The notes below the pieces were generated by a model that was not told the DNA's origin, did no database searches, and worked only from the letters and a program-made list of their open reading frames with translations. From positions 1-47,361 of the IMG/VR virus record IMGVR_UViG_3300014932_000278: 47,361 nt of DNA; one strand, 5' to 3'. This DNA comes from a virus. Below, piece after piece: positions 23,113-32,691 of the stretch (position 1 is the first letter of the stretch; each line of letters starts with the position of its first letter). A program made the translations under genes and the position numbers.

Positions 23113-24138
23113 ATGAGTGCAGGTACTAACGTAAATCTAAACACGGTAGGCATATACGGGAACACGGGGCGAATCCCTGCCGTTAACCTCGGAATAATCA
23201 GCGCGGTTGTGTTGGTGCCAGCAGGTACAACAATCCCCGCTTCTGCAATGGTAAGTCAAGCGGCTTTCCAAACATATATTGCAGGTAAATTCATAAATGA
23301 TACCCGCTCAAGCAGGTGGTTCGCTTTCACCTCTTTGGATAAGTTCACGGACGAAACAAAGAAGACCGCAAGCGAGGACACAGGCCGCTACCAGTTGGAT
23401 GTTTTCAGCTTTCCTTCTAAGTTCTCATTTCGTTACATGCAGGGTATAGGAAACTTTGTTGAGGCTACTAAGTTTCAGAATTGCCAAGGACAATATGACT
23501 ACTTCTTTGTAGACACTTCGGGAGTATGGTGGGGAACCGCTGACACAACAGGCGCAGGCGGTCTGTCTTGCTACACTAACCAGCAATTCTACATTCCGAA
23601 CTGGATGCCACGTACCGTGTCAACAGATGCACAGTTTTTTGTCAACGTGTCTTTGGCTAACCAAACGCAGATAAACGGTAATTTCCGTTACTACGAAGCT
23701 AACTCAACACCTGATGCCTTTGTAATGCTGGAAAATGCGATACTGACCGACGTATCTTCTGCGCTCGGAACACCGCTGACCATTACCACAACAACGGACA
23801 TCGTGTTTACCGTGAAGTACGGGCAGGACAGCAGGGATTTTGTAAAGGACTACCAAGCATCAATAACAAAGGCTTGCTTTATCGCATCCAACCTGACGCT
23901 AGGCACAACGCTTACCATCAGTTCCATTACGATGGGGAATATCGTTGTAGCCGGGCAGTCTTACTTTTATGTGTGGGCTATCCTGAGCGCAGCGCCTACG
24001 AGCGGTAATGTGGTGCAGATCAAAATGGCGGCTCCATCGGTAGTAAATGGTATCATAACTTCATTGCCAAATGTGGTTTGTGAAATCATAGACCCATCAG
24101 CCAACGCAGCGAACGCAGCAGTTCACACATTTGCATAA
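23113..24138 (+). CDS. probable tail tube or tail sheath-like protein
   Basis: 341 aa. It begins MSAGTNVNLNTVGIYGNTGR, is beta- and Thr/Ala-rich throughout and has no charge-rich regions, typical of self-assembling virion proteins. It precedes small genes and the tape measure, the usual place of the major tail protein. Its sole strong expression cue is the hairpin after it (24152-24175). The precise role is inferred from gene order. Confidence 0.58.
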   Translation: MSAGTNVNLNTVGIYGNTGRIPAVNLGIISAVVLVPAGTTIPASAMVSQAAFQTYIAGKFINDTRSSRWFAFTSLDKFTDETKKTASEDTGRYQLDVFSFPSKFSFRYMQGIGNFVEATKFQNCQGQYDYFFVDTSGVWWGTADTTGAGGLSCYTNQQFYIPNWMPRTVSTDAQFFVNVSLANQTQINGNFRYYEANSTPDAFVMLENAILTDVSSALGTPLTITTTTDIVFTVKYGQDSRDFVKDYQASITKACFIASNLTLGTTLTISSITMGNIVVAGQSYFYVWAILSAAPTSGNVVQIKMAAPSVVNGIITSLPNVVCEIIDPSANAANAAVHTFA

Positions 24139-24151
24139 TCCATTCTTTAAC

Positions 24152-24175
24152 GGGTGCAGGGTAATACTTGCACCC
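24152..24175 (+). terminator. hairpin after the tail-tube candidate
   Basis: GGGTGCA (24152-24158) pairs perfectly with TGCACCC (24169-24175), loop of 10. The following sequence is T-rich but interrupted (TTAATTTCATTT), so it may be a weak terminator that lowers expression of downstream genes or protects the mRNA end. Confidence 0.6.
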
Positions 24176-24189
24176 TTAATTTCATTTCC

Positions 24190-24372
24190 ATGCCTACATA
24201 TAGTTTTGATGAAGATTTTATCCGCTCACTCGGTTCTTTGGACGAGGTTAAGAAGTGGAGCAATGGCAGACATGATGAATCTGCATTGATTGAGGTTTGG
24301 GATAAGGTGAAGCCAGCCGAACCAGCAAAGACCAAGACCAAGAAACTAAATACTGACGAAGGTCAGGAATGA
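24190..24372 (+). CDS. small acidic protein, possible tail-assembly factor
   Basis: 60 aa from the ATG at 24190. An in-frame GTG at 24154 lies inside the hairpin and is unlikely. It opens MPTYSFDEDFIRSLGSLDEV and ends in a Lys/Pro-rich linker and acidic tail. Position between the tail-tube candidate and the tape measure fits tail-assembly chaperones, but no slippery frameshift site was found. Its end overlaps the minus-strand gene by 10 bases. Confidence 0.5.
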   Translation: MPTYSFDEDFIRSLGSLDEVKKWSNGRHDESALIEVWDKVKPAEPAKTKTKKLNTDEGQE

Positions 24373-24599
24373 GATTGCAGAGCAGTGGGTGTTTTGGGTG
24401 AAAATATACCCGGGAATTCAACAACGGGGGCCATAGTGTCGCCACCAACAGCAAAACCATTTTCATCTATTATATAACCGTATACAGGCTCAGATTGTCC
24501 TTCGATACGAATAAACATTGGGTAAAAATACTTGCTGATTAAAGCGTCTAAATCGGATTCCTCCATATCATCGTGACTAATATAACCTATATATTCCAT
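24363..24599 (-). CDS. small hypothetical protein, minus strand, leaderless
   Basis: 78 aa from the ATG at 24599. Acidic, with HDDMEESDLDALISKYFYPM and a beta-rich middle (RIEGQSEPVYGYIIDENGF). The -7 box TACATTTG (complement of 24603-24610) ends 3 bases before the ATG, so the transcript is probably leaderless. It overlaps its plus-strand neighbour at the 3' end. It behaves like an autonomous moron gene. Function unknown. Confidence 0.58.
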   Translation of the reverse strand: MEYIGYISHDDMEESDLDALISKYFYPMFIRIEGQSEPVYGYIIDENGFAVGGDTMAPVVEFPGIFSPKTPTALQSHS

Positions 24600-24602
24600 A
24601 CT

Positions 24603-24610
24603 CAAATGTA
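24603..24610 (-). promoter_or_regulatory. -7 box of the 24363-24599 gene
   Basis: TACATTTG on the minus strand, 3 bases ahead of the start codon. No TTTG is seen at the expected -33 distance. Confidence 0.45.
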
Positions 24611-24624
24611 CAATTTTTAACTGA

Positions 24625-25077
24625 ATGCCCTACGCCTACGAAGTCCGAGAACGATTTGAAAATGTCTTATCTCAGATAACGGATATTGCGGGTCAGGTCA
24701 TGTTAGAACACAAAGACGAAATAGTACCGCTGATAATCTTGCAGCAGTACGACGAACATATTGATAGTGCAGGCAATCCACTACGACCTTATTCAACTCC
24801 GTACCGTAAGCATAAAGAACTAAGCGGCAAGTCAGGACAAACAGACTTTGACGAAACGGGAGAATTTCACGCTGAAATGAATCTATCGGTCAATGAATCG
24901 GAATACACATTTAACAGCCCTGCGAGAACGGATAAGGGCGAATTGAAATCGGAGTGGTTGGAAGAATGGAACGGAAGCCCTGTAATGGATTTAACCCCCG
25001 AGAACGAAGCTAAGATTTACCCGATTATTCAGGATGATTTTGTGACGAGGTTGAGTGAAGTGGTTGGGTTGGATTAG
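24625..25077 (+). CDS. hypothetical head-tail joining or tail-completion protein
   Basis: 150 aa. Helical N terminus (RERFENVLSQITDIAGQVML), a middle segment LQQYDEHIDSAGNPL with PYSTPYRKHKELSGKSG, then beta strands around the acidic DFDETGEFHAEMN. This resembles small phage proteins that complete heads or tails (HK97 gp10-like in position and size), but the match is loose. A minus-strand gene overlaps its last 53 bases. Confidence 0.55.
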   Translation: MPYAYEVRERFENVLSQITDIAGQVMLEHKDEIVPLIILQQYDEHIDSAGNPLRPYSTPYRKHKELSGKSGQTDFDETGEFHAEMNLSVNESEYTFNSPARTDKGELKSEWLEEWNGSPVMDLTPENEAKIYPIIQDDFVTRLSEVVGLD

Positions 25078-25237
25078 GGGACGCCATGCCGTAAGAATCT
25101 TTCTTTGGGTTCTCGTTTCTGATGATTGACCTTAATATATTGTCGGGGACACAGAAAGAAAGTAGTTCGCATAGCTTTTTAATATCCCCTCCCGCTTCTA
25201 AGTAAAAGCAAATCTCACTTCTTAATTCAAAGTCCAT
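25025..25237 (-). CDS. small hypothetical protein, minus strand, leaderless
   Basis: 70 aa from the ATG at 25237. It begins MDFELRSEICFYLEAGGD and the first 50 residues read as a compact helical protein; the C terminus overlaps the opposing gene and is low-complexity. The consensus promoter (25242-25271) ends 4 bases before the ATG, which supports this start over the upstream in-frame one at 25276. Function unknown. Confidence 0.55.
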   Translation of the reverse strand: MDFELRSEICFYLEAGGDIKKLCELLSFCVPDNILRSIIRNENPKKDSYGMASPNPTQPLHSTSSQNHPE

Positions 25238-25241
25238 ACCC

Positions 25242-25271
25242 CAAATATACAAAATGTCTGATAAACGCAAA
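25242..25271 (-). promoter_or_regulatory. promoter of the 25025-25237 gene
   Basis: On the minus strand: TTTG (complement of 25268-25271), an 18-base spacer and TATATTTG (complement of 25242-25249), an exact -7 match. It overlaps the start of the plus-strand gene at 25254, so the two transcripts may interfere. Confidence 0.68.
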
Positions 25272-26078
25272 CTCATTTATGTAGTCATTACGCTTATAGC
25301 CCTTTTGGCTGCAAGTGCTTTTTTTTGGTTACATTTTAACCATTGGTATCTAAAGGTTGCCCCGATTGCGGTTTTTGCCCTTATTGAACTAGGTGCAAGG
25401 CTGCGTAAAGCTATTATCGAGATACATAACCAACCCGACATCGACCAAGAACCCGAGGCGGTTGAACCGTCCGACCTGATAACTTCCATTTCTACCCTAC
25501 TACTCAAAGACTTCATAACCGTTTGCGTTGACAATGATTTATCCGTTTTGGGTAGAGGTACAGACAAGCAACGGCAAAACGCTTTTGAGGGTATAATAAG
25601 CCAGTATTACGAGGTAAGGAAAGATGAGGGGATAATTACCTACTTAAAACTAATGAGGCAAAAAGGCGTATTAGAATTGCGTAAGGTAGTTGTTGAAATT
25701 AATGCAGACATTCTCAAAGACCGTTACAGCATTGAGGCGGCAAAACATTTACATAGGCTATACTCAATATATCCGTTTACCAAAGAAACCTATTTGAAAG
25801 ATTTGGAAATGGTCGGTAAGTCCGAGATAAGGAACGGTATAGAATTAGACCGCATCGAAAAGCAATTAGCGGCAAGGGCAGAAAAAGAGGGAAGCGATAC
25901 GACTATGACCCCATTGCAAAAAAGAGCCTCATTTGAGTTTAAAATTGCCGAGATAGAGAAATTGGAGGGCGTGGGTAAGGACTTGTATAATAAACCGCTT
26001 ATGTCCTATGCTATCTATGAGAACAGGCTACAAGCGGAATACGAACACAGACAAAAACAGTTGAAAAATGGCAGGTAA
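25254..26078 (+). CDS. membrane-anchored hypothetical protein before the tape measure
   Basis: 274 aa. Two hydrophobic segments near the N terminus (about 8-27, IYVVITLIALLAASAFFWLH, and about 33-47) would anchor it to the inner membrane. The remainder is charged and helical (for example ELDRIEKQLAARAEKEG). It overlaps the tape measure start by 11 bases. A membrane anchor is unusual for a tail-assembly chaperone. It could be a tail component that inserts in the host membrane during injection or an assembly factor. Confidence 0.6.
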   Translation: MSDKRKLIYVVITLIALLAASAFFWLHFNHWYLKVAPIAVFALIELGARLRKAIIEIHNQPDIDQEPEAVEPSDLITSISTLLLKDFITVCVDNDLSVLGRGTDKQRQNAFEGIISQYYEVRKDEGIITYLKLMRQKGVLELRKVVVEINADILKDRYSIEAAKHLHRLYSIYPFTKETYLKDLEMVGKSEIRNGIELDRIEKQLAARAEKEGSDTTMTPLQKRASFEFKIAEIEKLEGVGKDLYNKPLMSYAIYENRLQAEYEHRQKQLKNGR

Positions 26079-29000
26079 TATAAATAATGTAATCGAGAAA
26101 GAGCAGATAGTTGGTGACATACAAGCCGTCATTGACAAGATTCTGAAATTGGAGGACGAGATTGCAAATACCAACGCCAAAAGTATTTCAATTACTGTTG
26201 ATTTGAAAGGGGCCGAAACTATCAGCGACCTTACGGCAGCAGTTAATGAGCAGCGTCAAGCAATGGCGGAACTTATTAAGATTCAAAATGACAACAAAGC
26301 CACAACGCAGCAACTTCAATTAATAAACACCACTTACGGGCAGGGAGTTACAAATAATATAGAAGCATTAGTTGAAAATAAATTAGCATTAGCACAGGTA
26401 ACAGAAACCCTCAAAGCTAATATTAAGGAAACTCAAAACGGGAAGGTTGCTACTGAATCGCAAATAGCCGCCATAGAAAAAGGTACACAGGCTCAAATGG
26501 AGCTAAAGCAGCAGGTTGCCGATACTACGTCTGCATTGAAAAGTCAAATCAAAGAGGCTCAGGCTGCAAAGGGTAGCATGGATGAAATGAGCCAAACACT
26601 TTTTCAATTGAAGGAAAGGTACAGAGCTTTGAGCGCCGAGGAAAGAACGGCGGCAGAGGTAGGAGGCAAGTTAAATGCTCAGATAACCCAATTAGATGCA
26701 GAGGTAAAAAGACTCGATGCTACTATTGGTAATAATCAGCGAAATGTAGGTAATTACAAAGATGGTTTCAAAAACGTAGGTGCTGAGTTGACTTACGTTA
26801 GAACCGAAATGCAAAAGTTAGTTGTTGCGGGTGAAAAGTCGAGCGCAGAATACGCCAAACTAACAGCAAGGGCGGGTGAACTAGCGGCAGCGCAAAGAGA
26901 GGTGGCATCGGAAACAGGGAGGGCTATGTTTAGTTTGGAAAACATAGGAAACCGTTTGGAAAGGATGGGATTTAGAATGTTGCTGCATATGGTAGTGTTT
27001 ACCGCTATTATAGGTACTGTTATAGCCCTGATTGATTGGATTGAAAAACTAACCGATGCAGAACAAAAGGCGGCAGATGGCATAAAAGAAATGGACGACG
27101 CTCAGAAATCATTTGATGATACGGTTAGAAAGTCAAGGGGCGAAATGACGGCAGCGATAAGAACAGAAACCGAGGCGTTAGAAAACTTACTTACCGTCTA
27201 CATGCGTACTACATACGGTACTGATTTAAGGGTAGCGGCATACAGCAAATTACAGGCGGCATATTCAGAAATATTACCCGCCCTTACGGAAGAAGAAATA
27301 AAAACAAAGAAAATATCAGAAGCGCACGAAGCGGCTATTGACAAACTGAAACAATACGTTGATTTAAAACAAAAATACGCAGCAGGTGAAAAGTTAATAA
27401 AGGCATCTATTGACAAGCAGGAATCAGATAAGACTACTATTAGCACTTTGGATGAAACACTTACACCTAAAGGCAGAAACGCTGTTGATTTTTTAAATGC
27501 GAATCCATCAGCTTCAAATATTCAAATACGTAGAGCGAATGACAGAGGCGGCGGGCGCACAACATCAACCGACTTAGACCAAGCAAGAGCATACGTAAAA
27601 GCCTTGCAGGATATTCAAACTCAGGAAAGTTTTATTGCATTAACTAAGAAATTTCAAGTTGACAGACAGGAGGAGCTTTTGCAATTCGGCATACAAGAAA
27701 AAGAAATACACGAAGGTCGTATAAGGGAGGATATTGAAGAAGATATAAGGAAGCAAACGTACCTAAAAGACACTACGGCAGCAAATACCGATGCGCATAA
27801 TAGCGCATTAGCTAATTTGAAGGTTCTAAAAAAAGAACTAGAGGATTATGACGGCAAAGAAAAGAAAGACACTACAAAAAAAGATGCCCGTAAAGAAATG
27901 GCGGACAGGTTAAAACTTGTCAAAGATGAAGAAACAGCTAAAATGCTTGCCGCTCAGAAAACATACGACGAATCAAAGAAAACATTTGTCGAGGAAAGAC
28001 AATTGGAGGCTGATAAAATTGCAGTAGCTAAAGATGCATATACCAAAAGAACCGAAATTGTTAATGAGTTCCGAGTAAAGGCAAAGTTATCTGATACCGA
28101 GTATAAAGACCATCTGACTACCTCGAAAAACGATGAAAACGAAATTATCTTAAAGGCCAACGAGGTCACTAAGAAAATCGACGACGAAATCCATAAACGG
28201 CACGAACAAGCCGACGCAGACAGTATAAAATATATCGACGGGCTTAAAAAGCAACGTGCCGAGATTGAGAAACTTACAACTGACCTTGAAAACTTAAAGG
28301 CGACTAATGCAATTGAATTGCGTGGTGCGGGATTCCATTTGTTTGGCGACGAGGCGAGCAATTTTAATACGCAGCGGGATATACTGAAACAAAAGATTAG
28401 CGAAAGTAAACAAGCGGCAGGTGCAGCAGTTGATAATATCGGGGATGAATATTCAAAGAATGACCTACCATCAGGAATAGGTAGCGGGGCAGATTTGAAC
28501 AAAATATTAAAGTTCACAGCCGAGAAAAAGAAAGCCGAAGAAGATGGAATAAAATCCTCTCATGAATTGGCAATGTTAGAGGCAGACCAAAAGAAAAAGG
28601 TACAGGAAGAAATACGAGATAAAACTATTCAGTTAGCAAAGGAAACGATGCAGGCGGTTATCACTATCCAAGAAAATCAGTTTGCTAAAGAGGCTCAAAT
28701 GCTTGCTATTAAGCAGCAGAAAGAGCAAACAGCATACGACCAAAAGAAAGAGGCTATTGCGGCAACGGCGGGTTACGCCATTGACAAAGATAATCAGCTT
28801 TCAAAGTTAGCCGCTCAACATGCAGCAGCGCAGAACGAAATACAGCAGGAGCAAAACCAATTGGCACTACGTAAGGCGAAGTTTGAGAAAGAAGCGGGAA
28901 TGGCACAAATAGCCGTAAGTATAGCAACCGCAGAGGCTCAGGCATTAACCTTGCTCGGAAATGTCGCTACAGCACCATTTTACCCCGCCGTGGCTTCATT

Positions 29001-29436
29001 AATCGCAGCAACAGGAGCAGTAGAATTAGCGGCAGCAAGTTCAGCCCCTTTACCTCAGTTCTTTAAAGGCGGAGTTACCGAAACACCAATATTTACAGCG
29101 GGTGAACGTGGGCGGGAAATGATGGTTACGCCTAGTGGTGAAATCTCATTAACCCCGTCGACGACCACCGTTTATAAAGCCCCTATTGGTACGCGCATAT
29201 TCAATAATGACGACACGGAGCGAATGATTAAGTACGCCTCAAATCATGTTACCTCGTCAACAAGTCAGTCAATGCCTGTTATTACCGTGCAGGGTATGGA
29301 TGATAAGAAGATAGTGGCAAAACTTGAAGATGTTGCAGAAACAATCGTTAGTGGTGTATTTGCAGCGAGAACACCAGCAACCAATATGAATGTAATTGCA
29401 GACGCTATGAGGGCGCAACAAAACCTTAGAAGATAA
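26068..29436 (+). CDS. tape measure protein
   Basis: 1122 aa, the longest protein in the window. The N-terminal 280 residues are a coiled coil. A hydrophobic segment follows (about 299-322, MLLHMVVFTAIIGTVIALID), then long charged helices. Near the C terminus come a hydrophobic Ala-rich region (VSIATAEAQALTLLGNVATA) and the FKGGVTETPIFTAGERGREM signature often seen at tape-measure ends. It sets tail length and would form a channel during DNA injection. At about 1.5 Angstrom per residue, a tail near 170 nm is expected, suggesting a siphovirus. Confidence 0.88.
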   Translation: MAGNINNVIEKEQIVGDIQAVIDKILKLEDEIANTNAKSISITVDLKGAETISDLTAAVNEQRQAMAELIKIQNDNKATTQQLQLINTTYGQGVTNNIEALVENKLALAQVTETLKANIKETQNGKVATESQIAAIEKGTQAQMELKQQVADTTSALKSQIKEAQAAKGSMDEMSQTLFQLKERYRALSAEERTAAEVGGKLNAQITQLDAEVKRLDATIGNNQRNVGNYKDGFKNVGAELTYVRTEMQKLVVAGEKSSAEYAKLTARAGELAAAQREVASETGRAMFSLENIGNRLERMGFRMLLHMVVFTAIIGTVIALIDWIEKLTDAEQKAADGIKEMDDAQKSFDDTVRKSRGEMTAAIRTETEALENLLTVYMRTTYGTDLRVAAYSKLQAAYSEILPALTEEEIKTKKISEAHEAAIDKLKQYVDLKQKYAAGEKLIKASIDKQESDKTTISTLDETLTPKGRNAVDFLNANPSASNIQIRRANDRGGGRTTSTDLDQARAYVKALQDIQTQESFIALTKKFQVDRQEELLQFGIQEKEIHEGRIREDIEEDIRKQTYLKDTTAANTDAHNSALANLKVLKKELEDYDGKEKKDTTKKDARKEMADRLKLVKDEETAKMLAAQKTYDESKKTFVEERQLEADKIAVAKDAYTKRTEIVNEFRVKAKLSDTEYKDHLTTSKNDENEIILKANEVTKKIDDEIHKRHEQADADSIKYIDGLKKQRAEIEKLTTDLENLKATNAIELRGAGFHLFGDEASNFNTQRDILKQKISESKQAAGAAVDNIGDEYSKNDLPSGIGSGADLNKILKFTAEKKKAEEDGIKSSHELAMLEADQKKKVQEEIRDKTIQLAKETMQAVITIQENQFAKEAQMLAIKQQKEQTAYDQKKEAIAATAGYAIDKDNQLSKLAAQHAAAQNEIQQEQNQLALRKAKFEKEAGMAQIAVSIATAEAQALTLLGNVATAPFYPAVASLIAATGAVELAAASSAPLPQFFKGGVTETPIFTAGERGREMMVTPSGEISLTPSTTTVYKAPIGTRIFNNDDTERMIKYASNHVTSSTSQSMPVITVQGMDDKKIVAKLEDVAETIVSGVFAARTPATNMNVIADAMRAQQNLRR

Positions 29437-32072
29437 TGGCTTTCAACCCACTTTTTAAAATGTCCATGCAGGACAGCGCAGGTGATTATTTACAGGCAAC
29501 ATTGAATAATGATTGCACATGGACAGTATCGACCACGCCAACACTTACCTATATCGAGGTGCTACCCGATGGATGGGATAAGACAACCGTAACCTTTGAA
29601 CGGGATATGTCTTTTATTGGTGTATTCCGTAGCATGTCGAGTAATGGGGCATATAATTTCACGATGGATGCTAGGGCTATTATTCAAAATGCTTTTGCTA
29701 ATGAAGGGGTGCAAGCTGAAATCACTTTTAAGATATGGATGCTCAATAGTAGTAATTGGGGCTATGATCTGTTTTACCCTTCGCAGTTTGATTTTAAGAC
29801 TTACAGCGATGATCAACAGAACGATATGTTGAACATCCATACGCTTGATAATGGATTAATCAGGGATTGGCACGCATGGGGAGATACGAGTTACAACACA
29901 CCAATTTGGCATATAGACCCAGTATCAGGGCAATGGGTTACGGATGCACACTTTTTAATTCACGATGGAATAAAACTATTATACAACGCTACCTATACAA
30001 GTAGTGCCACTCCGTCTAATATACTAAAGTATCAAGGGTCAAACGGTAATGATATCTTAGGTTTTAATCTTGGGAATCATGGCGCACCGCCAAATGACGG
30101 GTATCATACCATATTGACCTTACAGCAATACAACATTGTTCAAAATAATGGAGCGACAACATACATCGGTAATGATATTTTAGCTAATTTAATCATTCAG
30201 GGCAATCAGACAGTCGGAATAGATAAGCATGAATTGAACTTTGCAGGGGTAAATGAAAGTAGGCCATACAAGGCTAATAACTTCAGTATTAAAAACGTAC
30301 TGCCAAATGCGGCAAGTAGTTTTGATATGTGGGTGGCAGTATCGGGGAAGTTTGACGGGAATATAGATGTAGGGGATTCTGGAACAGGGCAATATTTAGG
30401 TTTTGCAATGTTTGAAATTGACGAGTTTGACCAAGCAAAAGAAACATTCCCAACAAGCGGATTATGGACTAAAACAGATGTATTAAAATACGCACTACCA
30501 AATACAGCAGGAACATTTACCCCGTCAGCGGGTGGTGTGTTTAGCTCCTATTCAGCACCAGTTACGGTTACTTTACAGTATGGCAAGGTTTATATATTTG
30601 CTTTAGTTTGGGACAATGACGCAGGTACTACAAACGGATTGAATGTAAATTTTTCAGACCTGCAATTTTCCATATATTCAAAATATGATAGTGGAGCATC
30701 AGGAGTGCCAATACCCGCACCATCTCTTAACGCTACTGTATTCCCATTTTTCAGGCTTAATCAACTATTCCAAAAGTTAATACCATACCTGCCAACTACA
30801 CAGACGGACGGGTACGGATTCCCCATTGCCGTTACAACGGATTACACTTTCAAAAGTGATTTTTTAGATGTTAGCAACACTACACCAATAGGCGATATTG
30901 TACCTTATCAAATTGCTTGGACTTCTGCATATTGCATACATGACCTGCAAGGCCAAAGTTATGTAAGTGCATCTCCTAATGCCGTTTTTGATTATTGCAA
31001 GAGGATATTGGGATGCGGTGCATCAATCGAATACGATAGTGCAGGAACACCAAACATATTCCGAGTTGAGGAAATGACTTATTTTCTTGATAAATCTACA
31101 ATGATTTTAGACCTCGGATATGATATATTTGGTTTGAACATCAAGCCATTAACTGAGGGGCTTGCTGCAAATCTGAAATTAGGATACAATAAAGCCGACA
31201 CAAATAGCGACTTTGGCATGGATGTGTTTAATACGGGCTTGTATTTCAATACTCCGCTTAGTAATCTAAAAGGTGAAATTGACATGCAGGAAACGGGTGT
31301 TTTGTGTGAACCGTATGCGATAGAAAAAATACGCAAGCAAAGAACAGCGCAGCCGATAGGCGCAGGATATGACCCCGCTAACCCGTCAACAGATAATCAG
31401 AATGTTGTCTTTTATATTCAGTCAGCACCAACGCAGTATATACCATCGCCAACTTATGATTTTACCGCTTACGACCCCATAAATACACCCGTACCTGTTG
31501 GCACATCAACAAGCCCCGAAGTATTTCAGTTAACGCAGCGCAGCAATGCTCAAAACTTTGACCCGTCAGCAAGCGCAGCCCCGTACATCAACGGGTTATA
31601 CTATCCTGATACGGCCTACAATGTGGAGCTCTCCCCTTGTAGGATTTTTGAAAGGTCAAGCGGGGCATTCTTGCATTCGGTTATGGACAATATGGATACT
31701 GAACATATTACTTTCAGAAATTCATATGTGATGCAGGCAAATAATTCACCACTACCACTGACGGGGATAGAAAGTAATTTGCAAGTAGGCGCAGGTGCGA
31801 CGCCGATAGTTGAATTTTCAGATAAGCTAATCGGGGATTTGCCGAATCAATTATTTAAACCTTTTGTATTTACATTTTCGTCTAAGTACCCAATCAATAT
31901 GTATCAGATATTACAGACCAATCCGAACGGATATGTAAGATTTTTTGCAAAAGAAAATAGAGGATACGCAGATAAAGAATATCATGGATTTATCATTAAA
32001 GCGACACAGGCGGCAGGGAATAACAGCCCGACTGAATTTACCTTACTTGCAACCCCCGACATGACCCTTTAA
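29436..32072 (+). CDS. large tail-tip or baseplate protein
   Basis: 878 aa. It directly follows the tape measure with a one-base overlap (29436), the normal site of distal-tail and tail-tip proteins. It is beta-rich, with repeated Thr/Asn/Gly stretches, and opens MAFNPLFKMSMQDSAGDYLQ. No signal peptide, lysin or peptidase motif was seen. It may combine distal-tail and tail-hub functions. Name by position only. Confidence 0.62.
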   Translation: MAFNPLFKMSMQDSAGDYLQATLNNDCTWTVSTTPTLTYIEVLPDGWDKTTVTFERDMSFIGVFRSMSSNGAYNFTMDARAIIQNAFANEGVQAEITFKIWMLNSSNWGYDLFYPSQFDFKTYSDDQQNDMLNIHTLDNGLIRDWHAWGDTSYNTPIWHIDPVSGQWVTDAHFLIHDGIKLLYNATYTSSATPSNILKYQGSNGNDILGFNLGNHGAPPNDGYHTILTLQQYNIVQNNGATTYIGNDILANLIIQGNQTVGIDKHELNFAGVNESRPYKANNFSIKNVLPNAASSFDMWVAVSGKFDGNIDVGDSGTGQYLGFAMFEIDEFDQAKETFPTSGLWTKTDVLKYALPNTAGTFTPSAGGVFSSYSAPVTVTLQYGKVYIFALVWDNDAGTTNGLNVNFSDLQFSIYSKYDSGASGVPIPAPSLNATVFPFFRLNQLFQKLIPYLPTTQTDGYGFPIAVTTDYTFKSDFLDVSNTTPIGDIVPYQIAWTSAYCIHDLQGQSYVSASPNAVFDYCKRILGCGASIEYDSAGTPNIFRVEEMTYFLDKSTMILDLGYDIFGLNIKPLTEGLAANLKLGYNKADTNSDFGMDVFNTGLYFNTPLSNLKGEIDMQETGVLCEPYAIEKIRKQRTAQPIGAGYDPANPSTDNQNVVFYIQSAPTQYIPSPTYDFTAYDPINTPVPVGTSTSPEVFQLTQRSNAQNFDPSASAAPYINGLYYPDTAYNVELSPCRIFERSSGAFLHSVMDNMDTEHITFRNSYVMQANNSPLPLTGIESNLQVGAGATPIVEFSDKLIGDLPNQLFKPFVFTFSSKYPINMYQILQTNPNGYVRFFAKENRGYADKEYHGFIIKATQAAGNNSPTEFTLLATPDMTL

Positions 32073-32518
32073 TAATTTAGTATTGCATAGGTATTGCGCC
32101 AAGACGGGAACGATGCGCCAAGTGTTGGTTGGTTATTTTGCACAATAACACCCGTAAGGAATACCCCTACCTGAGTAGTATCATTATTGTATCCTGCGGA
32201 GTTTAAGTAGAAATAGCCATATACAGATGTGTCTTTAGGAACAAATACCTTTAGGCTCTTACCGTCTTTTAATATTGCCGTTGATCCGTTTGAAGATGGA
32301 ATGTAAATAACCGAATAAGTAAGCGTATCGGTGGCGAATATTTCTGAGATAGTAGAATTTTCATGAAAGATAATTTTATTGCTTGCCTGCATACTATACA
32401 TATGCTCCCATTTCAACCCAATATCATCAGCAACACTTTGAACAGTCGGAACAGGAACGGGGTTATCCTTTTTCCTACACCCCACCATCAGCACGCACAA
32501 CAGTAAATAATATTTCAT
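32069..32518 (-). CDS. small lipoprotein, minus-strand moron
   Basis: 149 aa. The first 14 residues (MKYYLLLCVLMVGC) form a lipoprotein signal peptide with lipobox LMVGC, so C14 would be lipidated; it is followed by RKKDNPVPVP. The rest is beta-rich. A consensus promoter (32533-32565) drives it opposite to the tail operon and its end overlaps the tail-tip gene by 4 bases. Phage lipoproteins of this kind commonly protect lysogens or infected cells from a second phage; that role is inferred. Confidence 0.78.
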   Translation of the reverse strand: MKYYLLLCVLMVGCRKKDNPVPVPTVQSVADDIGLKWEHMYSMQASNKIIFHENSTISEIFATDTLTYSVIYIPSSNGSTAILKDGKSLKVFVPKDTSVYGYFYLNSAGYNNDTTQVGVFLTGVIVQNNQPTLGASFPSWRNTYAILNY

Positions 32519-32532
32519 GGCTATGTTTTGCT

Positions 32533-32565
32533 CAAATGTAGCAAAATATATACCATGTTTACAAA
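32533..32565 (-). promoter_or_regulatory. promoter of the lipoprotein gene
   Basis: On the minus strand: TTTG (complement of 32562-32565), a 21-base spacer and TACATTTG (complement of 32533-32540). Both boxes are exact. Confidence 0.75.
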
Positions 32566-32622
32566 TAAGATGTTAATTATGCGAAAGGGTGACACTTACA
32601 ATTAACCAATTAATTACAAAAC

Positions 32623-32656
32623 AAAAGCCCGCAATCTATTGCTAGATGCGGGTTTT
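32623..32656 (+). terminator. bidirectional terminator before the HNH gene
   Basis: AAAAGCCCGCA (32623-32633) and TGCGGGTTTT (32647-32656) enclose a second short pair TCTA/TAGA with a TTGC loop. The A-run on one side and T-run on the other make it usable in both directions; it probably ends the tail operon. Confidence 0.75.
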
Positions 32657-32668
32657 GTCGTAAATTTG
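32638..32668 (+). promoter_or_regulatory. promoter of the HNH/AP2 gene
   Basis: ATTG (32638-32641), a 19-base spacer and an exact -7 box TAAATTTG (32661-32668), partly overlapping the terminator stem. Transcription would start about 20 bases before the ATG at 32692. Confidence 0.5.
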
Positions 32669-32691
32669 AATTGTCTAAAAACTAATTTACA

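Noticed and set aside
26793-28517. Minus-strand frames inside the tape measure gene
   Set aside because: Long Ser/Phe-rich antisense frames typical of AT-rich coiled-coil genes; no independent support.
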